This document shows, piece after piece, positions 6,735 to 13,051 of a DNA stretch of 27,542 nt. The notes below the pieces were generated by a model. The model made no database searches. It saw only the letters and a list, made by a program, of their open reading frames with translations, and was not told the DNA's origin. Positions within the stretch are counted from its first letter, which is position 1, and each line of letters begins with the position of its first letter. The DNA is from Bacillota bacterium (GTDB taxonomy: Bacteria; Bacillota; UBA4882; UBA8346). Where the stretch lies: positions 1-27,542 of the forward strand of contig JAEXDA010000062.1 of NCBI GenBank assembly GCA_023401925.1, in the 5' to 3' direction. A program made the translations under genes and the position numbers.

Positions 6735-7673
6735 TTATTTTATGGTTTCATGGATAACTTGTTCTTTCGACAGTACCGTATCCCATACCAAAATATCCAC
6801 CCGTCGGTTATAACTCCTGGAATCCTCATCATGACCTTTTTTAAGTGGATAATCCTTACCAAATCCATAAACAACAAGCCTTTCGGAAGCAATTCCCTGA
6901 TCCATCAAATATTTTTGAATGGCCTCGGCACGCTGCTTAGATAATACCCTGTTATATTCCCCAGTGCCACGCTCATCGGCATGACCGCTGAGAATAACCT
7001 CCATCTTCGGGTTATCTTTTAAAATTGCAATGTTCTCCGTCAACGTCCCGGTTTGGTCAGCCCGAAGGACCGTCTTGTCAAAATCAAAATAGACCGATGC
7101 TAGCTGCTTATTAATTCCCGCTACCTGCGTAGAAGATGGTTCCGGAGTTGAAGTTTTTTCTGGCGTTCCATTTGGAGTCTCAGTTTGGGTCACTGTTTCC
7201 ACCGGTGCCGGAATCGAGACCGGTTTACCCCAATTGCTTAGAAATTCAACCATTGCGGTTTGATTCTTTTCCTGGGCGATCTGTAGGGCAGTCTTGCCAT
7301 TGTTATCGACGGCATTGATATCAGCCCCTTTTTCCAAGAGTAGCTTGGCCATTTCAATATTGCCCTTTTCAGCGGCATACATTAAAGGGGTCTTTCCATC
7401 ATTATCTTTGGCATTGACATCCGCTCCCCTGTCAATCAACAACTTGGCAATATCGGTATGGCCAAGATATGCCGCCAACATTAAAACGGATTTTCCATCA
7501 TCGGCTTTTAAATTGGAACTCAATCCTTGATCCAGAAATCCTTGTACTTTAGCGGTATCACCCTTTGTAACTGCCTCAACCATTGCTTTCTCATTGTTGG
7601 AGCAACCCACCAAAAAAACCAATAATAAGGCCATCAATGCCATGGTCAACTTGGTAAACAATTTCATAACCAT
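6735..7673 (-). CDS. Lipoprotein with ankyrin repeats and an OmpA/Pal peptidoglycan-binding domain
   Basis: The 312-residue product begins with a lipoprotein signal whose lipobox is LVGC (Cys24). Residues about 28-150 form three to four ankyrin repeats (GKSVLMLAAYLGHTDIAKLL, GKTPLMYAAEKGNIEMAKLL, GKTALQIAQEKN). A Thr/Pro-rich linker (about 150-187) leads to a C-terminal OmpA domain (about 190-297). That domain has VYFDFDKTVLRAD, LSGHADERGTGEYN and the closing RSYNRRVDI motif of Pal-type proteins. The OmpA part should bind peptidoglycan and the lipid should anchor the N-terminus. The ankyrin part presumably binds another envelope protein. AAAGGTGG lies 4 bases before the ATG at 7673 and 10 before a second ATG at 7667, so either start is possible. 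The upstream element is shared with the gene at 10683-11012. Confidence 0.9.
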   Translation of the reverse strand: MVMKLFTKLTMALMALLLVFLVGCSNNEKAMVEAVTKGDTAKVQGFLDQGLSSNLKADDGKSVLMLAAYLGHTDIAKLLIDRGADVNAKDNDGKTPLMYAAEKGNIEMAKLLLEKGADINAVDNNGKTALQIAQEKNQTAMVEFLSNWGKPVSIPAPVETVTQTETPNGTPEKTSTPEPSSTQVAGINKQLASVYFDFDKTVLRADQTGTLTENIAILKDNPKMEVILSGHADERGTGEYNRVLSKQRAEAIQKYLMDQGIASERLVVYGFGKDYPLKKGHDEDSRSYNRRVDILVWDTVLSKEQVIHETIK

Positions 7674-7786
7674 TCCGCCACCTTTCTACAAAATCGAATT
7701 TTTTTATTCCATCTCAGTCATTGTATTAAACAACCATTTACTTCATTAGGTATGATCAATTATTCCAAACTCATACACGCTTGATT

Positions 7787-7889
7787 GCAATGATCCCTCC
7801 TTATCATTATTCATTATAAAGGAGACATATTGCCAGACCATGACTAAACTTTGAAAATTTATTTCGGAAATATTGCCGAATATTACAAG
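7787..7889 (-). promoter_or_regulatory. Promoter and upstream element A of the ankyrin-OmpA gene
   Basis: On the minus strand it contains TTGTAATATTCGGC, ATATTTCCGAAATAA, TTTTCAAAG, a CTGGCAATATG block, a -10 TATAAT (7813-7818) and an AAGGAGGGA. The same series appears at 11098-11201 ahead of another exported-protein gene. There is no good -35 box, which suits an activator-dependent promoter. The conserved upstream part lies about 40 to 80 bases before the likely start of transcription. Confidence 0.65.
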
Positions 7890-7946
7890 AGGGTAAAGCA
7901 AAAAGTTGATGACGATGTTAGCGGGGAGCGCACCTTGAAATCAAAA

Positions 7947-9683
7947 TTAGCTAGGAGGATTAAAGGATGGAAAACTTATGGTAAAAGCAGTACCCTTACC
8001 CAACTGACTTTCAACAGTAATGGCGCCGCCTTGTAACTGAACCAGTTTTTTTACAATCACCAACCCAAGACCACTGCTTCCTTTTTCTTGCAGGCGGTTA
8101 CGGCTTTGATTCTTCCCTCGGTAAAACCGATCCCAAATTCGCGGCAAGTCCTCCTCGGCAATACCAGTTCCATTATCTTGAATGGTTAGAACCACTTTGT
8201 CTTGACATTGACTATCTACACCCACTCTGATGCTCCCGTTCTCTGTAGCTTTAATCGCATTCTTAAGAAGGTTTCGGATAATTTGTTCCATCCGGTCAAC
8301 ATCGCCGATAACGATTGCCTTTTCCGTTTTCTTATCCAATAGAAGCAAAGTATTCCTGCTAATAGCTTCAGCCTCGAACGATGTCATCACGTTTTGAGTT
8401 AGGATAATCATATCAAGCGGTTGCTTTTCTATGGTCATATTACCGCTTTCCAGCCTGCCTAATACCAGCATGTCATCGACCAGCCTCGCGATATGAACCG
8501 TTTGAGCGTAAATCGTATCTAAATATCTTTCCAGTAAAGCTTGGTCTTGCACCATTCCATCGCGGATTGCCTCAACAAAGCCCTGAACTGATGTTAGTGG
8601 GGTTCGTAACTCATGAGATACCTCCATAAATAACCGGGCCTGTTCTTCTTCCATTCTACAGTTTTCCGTCTTTATCTTTTGCAATTCTGCCGCTAATATA
8701 TTAAACTGACCGGCAAGGATATTGATTTCATCCAAGGATTGCTCTTCAACCTTTATCGAATTGAGCCCTCTGCTAATTTCCGATACGTCGGCGGCCAAAC
8801 GGGAAATTGGCCTGGAAATATACATGGACAAGTAAATGGAGTTAAAGATAACCACGATCAGTAAAATGATTCCTCCAATCACCATGTATAAATACATTTT
8901 GTTTAGGGCAAAGTCAAGCTTCGGAGGATTCATTTCAAGCATGACACCGTCTTCTATGGTATTATCTTCATTCCACAGGGGAATCATAGCAACAAAAGTG
9001 GACCTTCCGCTCTGTCGGTCCACGGATCGAGTCATTGCGATTTCCCCTTTGCCCAGCAGTTCGATGAAGGTTCTCTCCACCGCGCCCACTGAGGTTGCAT
9101 TGTGCTCTCCATAGGCATCCACAATATTTCCTGTCTTGTTAAAAACCGTAACCTTCCTGGCGTTAAAAAGATCGGCCAAAAATTTTAACAGGCTCTGCTT
9201 GCCCCGGTTTTGATTACTTCTTTGATAAGCTTCAAATCTTTGATAAGCCGCTTTGGCATTTTCATAGTCTACTTTACTAATAACACCGGCCTTAAACAGA
9301 CTGCGGGCTTTTTCCCAATCTTTTTGTACGGATTCGCTGTTTTTCCTAGCCTGTTCGAAATTATCGATCGTCCCCACAGGGGCCGCAAGCGACACACGCG
9401 CTTCCTTCACCTTTAACTGAAGCATGGCGAAATTAACCAAGTTGGCCTTGCGTAACACCTCTTGTTGAAACTGACTATAGATTACCTGTTTCATAACAAA
9501 ATTGGATAACACCAATAAGAAAATGAAACTAAAAGCAAAGACAGTCATATTGGAAAATAATATTTGGGTATAAATATTCTTATGGAATGACTTTGGCAAC
9601 AACCTTTTGATAACAAGCCGAAATCTTTGAGTACTGGCCTTCCTATAGTGCCTTTTCTTATTCTGACGTGTTTGAGTATTCAT
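7947..9683 (-). CDS. Membrane sensor histidine kinase with an adaptor-like helical hairpin
   Basis: The 578-residue product has a basic N-terminus, a membrane helix at about 44-66, an extracytoplasmic sensor region (about 67-263), a second helix (about 266-288) and a HAMP domain. The kinase core follows: H-box SHELRTPLTS with His357, N-box LLKNAIKA, G1 DNGTGIAEED and G2 GSSGLGLVIVK. It should phosphorylate the regulator encoded just upstream, whose stop codon overlaps this ATG by 4 bases. The sensor region is odd: residues about 105-160 read like the coiled hairpin of RND/ABC membrane-fusion proteins, with WEKARSLFKAGVISKVDYEN. K125, L129 and S136 have the spacing of the adaptor RLS motif. 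The rest of the sensor (about 175-255) looks like a Cache/PAS-type fold. No terminator is evident after it. Confidence 0.92.
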   Translation of the reverse strand: MNTQTRQNKKRHYRKASTQRFRLVIKRLLPKSFHKNIYTQILFSNMTVFAFSFIFLLVLSNFVMKQVIYSQFQQEVLRKANLVNFAMLQLKVKEARVSLAAPVGTIDNFEQARKNSESVQKDWEKARSLFKAGVISKVDYENAKAAYQRFEAYQRSNQNRGKQSLLKFLADLFNARKVTVFNKTGNIVDAYGEHNATSVGAVERTFIELLGKGEIAMTRSVDRQSGRSTFVAMIPLWNEDNTIEDGVMLEMNPPKLDFALNKMYLYMVIGGIILLIVVIFNSIYLSMYISRPISRLAADVSEISRGLNSIKVEEQSLDEINILAGQFNILAAELQKIKTENCRMEEEQARLFMEVSHELRTPLTSVQGFVEAIRDGMVQDQALLERYLDTIYAQTVHIARLVDDMLVLGRLESGNMTIEKQPLDMIILTQNVMTSFEAEAISRNTLLLLDKKTEKAIVIGDVDRMEQIIRNLLKNAIKATENGSIRVGVDSQCQDKVVLTIQDNGTGIAEEDLPRIWDRFYRGKNQSRNRLQEKGSSGLGLVIVKKLVQLQGGAITVESQLGKGTAFTISFPSFNPPS

Positions 9684-10399
9684 TGCTGCGTAGTCTTTCC
9701 CTCCTTAATAGGAGGTGTAAATTGATATCCCACACCCCAAATCGTTGTTAAGTACTCATAAGACAAGGGTTCCAACTTTTCCCTCAACCGGCGAATATGG
9801 ACGTCTACTGTACGTTGATCTCCAAAATAATCGTATCCCCAGACAATTTTCAGCAATGCCTCCCGGGTTAAAATCCGTCGCGGATTCTGAGCCAGGTGGT
9901 AAAGCAAATCAAATTCCCTAGGGGTAACTTTGATATCTTCGCCATTTACTAAAACTCTCCGGGTATCAGCCTGGATATCCAGTCCCGGGTAATTCAATTG
10001 CCAGTTGATACCCTTTTCGGTTTCCACTGTTTGAGTACGGCGCAGAACCGCTTTGATTCTAGCCATCAATTCTCTGGGGCTGAAAGGCTTGGAAACATAG
10101 TCATCGGCTCCCATTTCCAGTCCTAAAACTCGGTCCGCTTCTTCCCCCTTGGCCGTAAGCATGATGATAGGAACCATTCGTACTGCCCTTAAATCGCGGC
10201 ACAGAGTGAGCCCGTCCTTACCCGGAAGCATAATATCCAGGATGACGACATCAGGATTTTCCCGTTCAAATACGGGGAGAGTCAGATCGCCATCAATGAC
10301 CCCGATTACTTGGAAGCCTTCTCTTTCGCCGTATAACTTGACCAATTCCAATATGTTTTGGTCGTCATCAATTACCAAAACTTTGCCTAAATCCGGCAT
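9680..10399 (-). CDS. OmpR/PhoB-family response regulator
   Basis: The 239-residue product has a receiver domain (about 1-120) with acidic residues DDD at 11-13, phospho-acceptor Asp55 in VILDIMLPG, Thr82 and Lys104 (SKPF). A winged-helix DNA-binding domain follows (about 135-230), with LVNGEDIKVTPREFDLL and the YDYFGDQRTVDVHIRRLREKL recognition helix region. It is partner to the kinase that follows (ATGA overlap). AAGGAG lies 7 bases before the ATG. A good promoter lies at 10492-10520. The genes on both sides of this pair share an upstream element and are its likely targets; that is inference. Confidence 0.93.
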   Translation of the reverse strand: MPDLGKVLVIDDDQNILELVKLYGEREGFQVIGVIDGDLTLPVFERENPDVVILDIMLPGKDGLTLCRDLRAVRMVPIIMLTAKGEEADRVLGLEMGADDYVSKPFSPRELMARIKAVLRRTQTVETEKGINWQLNYPGLDIQADTRRVLVNGEDIKVTPREFDLLYHLAQNPRRILTREALLKIVWGYDYFGDQRTVDVHIRRLREKLEPLSYEYLTTIWGVGYQFTPPIKEGKTTQQ

Positions 10400-10410
10400 A
10401 TTTTTTCTCC

Positions 10411-10430
10411 TTAACGTTATCTAACGTTAA
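10411..10430. promoter_or_regulatory. Twin TAACGTTA palindromes over the ribosome site of the regulator gene
   Basis: Two 8-bp palindromes, TAACGTTA, occur at 10412-10419 and 10422-10429, exactly 10 bp apart. Together they form an inverted repeat TTAACGTTA-GA-TAACGTTAA that runs into the AAGGAG ribosome site. It could be an operator for autoregulation or an RNA hairpin limiting translation. Confidence 0.5.
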
Positions 10431-10491
10431 CGATCTCTTTTCTTGCTCACGCTATCTTCAACGTCAAGTCAATGAACTGCTAATGATGATA

Positions 10492-10520
10492 ATTATAGAT
10501 AAATTTAAGGAAAAAAGCAA
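10492..10520 (-). promoter_or_regulatory. SigA-type promoter of the response regulator/kinase operon
   Basis: On the minus strand a -35 TTGCTT (10515-10520) and a consensus -10 TATAAT (10492-10497) are separated by 17 bases. The leader would be about 85 bases long. Confidence 0.8.
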
Positions 10521-10608
10521 TGAAGGCATTCGCCCAACAACCATATCAAAGGTGGAAAACTCTCACCAGTAAATCCGGGAGTATTTTTACCCGATACAAA
10601 ATAGTGAA

Positions 10609-10642
10609 AATGAGCTAAGAAACAGTTGCCTCTTAGCTCATT
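10609..10642 (-). terminator. Terminator of the small exported-protein gene
   Basis: AATGAGCTAAGA and TCTTAGCTCATT form a perfect 12-bp stem with a 10-base loop. The minus-strand transcript continues TTTTCACTATTTTG. It lies 40 bases after the stop of the gene at 10683. Confidence 0.8.
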
Positions 10643-10682
10643 GGTCTTTAATCTATCCCATTTCAAAAAATCTTTTGCCCTA

Positions 10683-11012
10683 TTACTTGGTGTTAATAAC
10701 CGTCACGGTTTTTGTATTGACTAGATACTCTACATCTACGTTGGAACTAATTTTAGCAACCAATCCAGTAAGATCCGAGGGAGTTCCATCGATTTGAATC
10801 TTGCTCTCACCAGCAAGACTCAGTACCAATTCGCCATTCTCAGTAGCTACCGTAATGGTATTGGCATTACCATCAACCGCTTTTAATGCACCGCTGGCGA
10901 TAGCGGTATCCCCTTGTCCAGCTTCAGTTTGGCCCATGACAGAACCGGTCAGTAAAGTTGCGCCCAGTACAAAAACTGCCAATATAATCATTAATTTTTT
11001 ATTTTTAATCAT
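10683..11012 (-). CDS. Small exported protein, DUF5666-like
   Basis: From the ATG at 11012 the product has 109 residues; AAAGGTGG lies 7 bases upstream. An alternative ATG at 11048 would add 12 polar residues ahead of the signal peptide and is less likely. Residues 1-28 are a signal peptide (MIKNKKLMIILAVFVLGATL). The mature part (IASGALKAVDGNANTITVAT...KTVTVINTK) is predicted to be all-beta and resembles the small DUF5666-type repeats of secreted proteins. Exact function unknown. It lies immediately upstream of the two-component operon and shares promoter element B with the ankyrin-OmpA gene. Confidence 0.7.
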   Translation of the reverse strand: MIKNKKLMIILAVFVLGATLLTGSVMGQTEAGQGDTAIASGALKAVDGNANTITVATENGELVLSLAGESKIQIDGTPSDLTGLVAKISSNVDVEYLVNTKTVTVINTK

Positions 11013-11097
11013 TTTTAGTCCACCTTTCTTATTCTCAATTTTATTCATGACATCATTGCGATTTTAAAATATTTGCAACCTTTGATAGACTTTGGTG

Positions 11098-11201
11098 GAA
11101 TGTCCCTCCTTTCTTAATTTATTATAAAGACCACATATTTCCTGGCAGTTTCCAAATCTTGAAAAGTTATTTCGAAAATATTTCTAATTATTACAAAAAA
11201 C
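11098..11201 (-). promoter_or_regulatory. Promoter and upstream element B of the small exported-protein gene
   Basis: On the minus strand it contains TTGTAATAATTAG, ATATTTTCGAAATAA, TTTTCAAG, a CCAGGAAATATGTGG block, a -10 TATAAT (11121-11126) and AAGGAGGGA. It aligns along its whole length with 7787-7889. Both lack a clear -35 box. TTTTC occurs twice, 13 bases apart. Confidence 0.65.
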
Positions 11202-11308
11202 GGACCAGGATTTATCGGATTTACGGAATTAAAGGGGTTGAGCCAAAAATAAAATAATTGGAATTGTTACCCAGAGGTAACCAAACCTATGAAAAGGTCA
11301 AAAAATAA

Positions 11309-11412
11309 AAGCCCCATCGCTACTACATCAATGCCCTACCCAGGAACGTAAGGCTTTGGAGACGAAAGAGCTTGCTTCGTAAATCATGATTTGCCAATCC
11401 GGTGAATGCAGG
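11309..11412. other. Structured non-coding stretch after the Spo0E-like gene
   Basis: No convincing gene is present. On the minus strand ACGAA/TTCGT and GCCTTAC/GTAGGGC can form two neighbouring hairpins, and the strand then ends GGGGCTTTTATTTTTTG. It may be a structured transcript end or leader remnant. I cannot name it. Confidence 0.3.
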
Positions 11413-11434
11413 TTGTCAATCTTGTAAACCCCGG

Positions 11435-11620
11435 TCAATTGTGGCTATTCATCCAGGTTAATCTTTGATGACGGACAATCAATTTATCCAGCTTAATACT
11501 GCGGGCGAGGACAATGGAGTTAGTACAGCCGCAGACGTCATATGCTTCTTGGAGCTGTCTTCGTCCCTCGGCGATTTTCCGTTCCAGGGATGCAATTGTT
11601 TTTGGATTGATTTTTCTCAT
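11435..11620 (-). CDS. Spo0E-like aspartyl-phosphate phosphatase
   Basis: The 61-residue product fits the Spo0E family of small two-helix phosphatases that remove phosphate from Spo0A and so delay sporulation. The family signature S-x-x-L-D-x-L-I is present as SIKLDKLIVRHQR (residues about 41-53). It is preceded by a helical IAEGRRQLQEAYDVCGC segment where members usually have an I-x-x-L-R-x-x-L pattern. AAAGGG lies shortly before the ATG. Two cysteines (CGC) replace the usual polar linker between the helices, which is unusual. Upstream, a 13-bp perfect inverted repeat spans 11633-11684. The spoVT gene elsewhere in the window supports a spore-former. Confidence 0.75.
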   Translation of the reverse strand: MRKINPKTIASLERKIAEGRRQLQEAYDVCGCTNSIVLARSIKLDKLIVRHQRLTWMNSHN

Positions 11621-11632
11621 GGCACCCTTTAC

Positions 11633-11684
11633 ATAAAGTTAAAAGTGAAGAGCCTGCCTTTTCCACTTGCCCTTTTAACTTTAT
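11633..11684 (-). promoter_or_regulatory. 13-bp inverted repeat in the leader of the Spo0E-like gene
   Basis: ATAAAGTTAAAAG (11633-11645) and CTTTTAACTTTAT (11672-11684) are exact complements with 26 bases between. The inner end lies about 12 bases from the start codon, so an RNA hairpin here could affect translation. A possible -10 TATACT lies just upstream on the minus strand. Confidence 0.5.
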
Positions 11685-11800
11685 TTTGAATATAGTATAA
11701 TGGTAATAATTGAAATTTTTGGGCAATAGCAAACCAGGGCGCAAAATGGATGATTCTGAGCCGGTGGTTTTGTTGTGTGTTTTTATTTTAATTAAGTGAA

Positions 11801-11828
11801 TTGTTTGTATTTACAAGTTTATTATATT
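11801..11828 (+). promoter_or_regulatory. Promoter of the Xre regulator with an embedded palindrome
   Basis: A -35 TTGTTT (11801-11806) and a -10 TATATT (11823-11828) are 16 bases apart. Between them TTGTA-TT-TACAA forms a short palindrome, well placed for autorepression. Confidence 0.6.
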
Positions 11829-11864
11829 CTAAAATCAAAATAATTTCAAGGAGAAATTCTTATT

Positions 11865-12272
11865 TTGGAAGAGGACTTTAATTCCATCGGGAAGAGAATA
11901 CAAGCCTTACGGGAAGCCCAAAATCTAAAACGCAAAGATATCGCGATGTTATTGGGTATTTCGGAAGGCAATTTACATTCGATGGAGAATGATAAAACCC
12001 ATCCGTCAGCGCCGGCTTTGATGAAGCTGGCCAAGTATTTTAAAGTAACTTCGGACTGGATTTTATTTGGCGATCAGGTTCATGATGACGGACAAATAAC
12101 GAATGATATTTGTTTTCATGTTGCTGTTCCAGACATTGAAATGGCTACCCATTTTTCAAGGATCATCGAGATTTGGAAGAATGGTGATGAAAGAATTAAG
12201 GCTTGGGTATTGGTTCAATTAGAAATGGAATTTTCAGAAGCAGCAAAGAGGATATTGAAGGACAAAAAATAA
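11865..12272 (+). CDS. Xre-family transcriptional regulator
   Basis: The 135-residue product has a helix-turn-helix domain (about residues 8-65), IGKRIQALREAQNLKRKDIA, LLGISEGNLHSMENDKTHPS and LAKYFKVTSDWILFG, as in SinR/phage-type repressors. The C-terminal half (about 75-135) is helical and probably a dimerisation or effector part; I do not recognise it. The likely start is the TTG at 11865, with AAGGAG 11 bases upstream; no in-frame ATG fits before the domain. It sits divergently from the Spo0E-like gene. Confidence 0.85.
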   Translation: MEEDFNSIGKRIQALREAQNLKRKDIAMLLGISEGNLHSMENDKTHPSAPALMKLAKYFKVTSDWILFGDQVHDDGQITNDICFHVAVPDIEMATHFSRIIEIWKNGDERIKAWVLVQLEMEFSEAAKRILKDKK

Positions 12273-12395
12273 ATGCTAAGGATCATTCTCTAATTTGTTG
12301 AGATAAAAAGAATCACCCAGTTTATTTTGAATAATGGTAGGGTTTCCTCTAATCAACACCTCCTCTTTTCAATCAGTCAATAAAAAATGCATATT

Positions 12396-12430
12396 AACGG
12401 CCCTCCGCAGTTAGTTTGCGAAGGGCTGTT
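12396..12430. terminator. Terminator between the Xre gene and the efflux operon
   Basis: AACGGCCCTCCGCA and TGCGAAGGGCTGTT form a 14-bp stem with one wobble and one mismatch. It is followed on the plus strand by CTTTTTG. On the minus strand a T-run comes later, so it could end both converging transcripts. Confidence 0.75.
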
Positions 12431-12493
12431 CTTTTTGCATCCATTCATCCCAAATATTTTAAATCGTTATAAATTACTGTATCTATATCATCG

Positions 12494-13051
12494 TTACATT
12501 TTCATACTCTTCATGGTATCGTCATAACTGGCATCGCCTTTTTGATTCTTTTTGGACGCGGTCATCACATCCGGCAAAGCCTTTTGAGCCTCTCCGCTCA
12601 CGACGGCAATTTGCCATGTAAAATCGGTTTTATTCTCCAGTTCATTCAAAGGAATACTAAAATCGACTTTATTCTTTTCCACCATTACTTCACCGTTTAT
12701 GGCATGACTGACCCCGGTTTTGACATTTTTGACAGAGGCTTGCCATTTCCCGTTTCGATTGATAACGGATACAATATAATCAGCACCGATCTTGGGCCAT
12801 TTCCCGCCGGTCTCCTTATTCATATCGGTATCCAAGCCTACCATCCAGCCGGCGTTATCATCTAATTTAGCAGGTAAATCCATCTTGGTTGTCAGAAAAA
12901 CCGTCACTTTTTTCTCAAAGAACAGGGTGTTCATTTTCCCGGGAATCAAATAATCTTTGAACCCTCCGGTCATGGACTCGGCAAAGATTAGCAAGCTGAA
13001 ACCTAAAACCGCCATACTGCCAATGGTGAATAACAACCATGTTTTTTTCAT
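12494..13051 (-). CDS. Exported protein of unknown function at the end of the efflux operon
   Basis: From the ATG at 13051 the product has 185 residues. This start overlaps the cusA stop as ATGA and has AAGGGG 7 bases upstream; a longer frame from 13093 would add 14 residues inside cusA. Residues 1-25 are a signal peptide or membrane anchor (MKKTWLLFTIGSMAVLGFSL). The rest has GWMVGLDTDMNKETGG and FSIPLNELENKTDFTWQIAV. These patterns recall CBM9/DOMON-like sandwich domains, but I do not recognise a family with certainty. The end is methionine-rich (TMKSMKM), like the end of the CusB-like protein. Coupling to cusA suggests a periplasmic accessory role in metal export. Confidence 0.75.
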   Translation of the reverse strand: MKKTWLLFTIGSMAVLGFSLLIFAESMTGGFKDYLIPGKMNTLFFEKKVTVFLTTKMDLPAKLDDNAGWMVGLDTDMNKETGGKWPKIGADYIVSVINRNGKWQASVKNVKTGVSHAINGEVMVEKNKVDFSIPLNELENKTDFTWQIAVVSGEAQKALPDVMTASKKNQKGDASYDDTMKSMKM

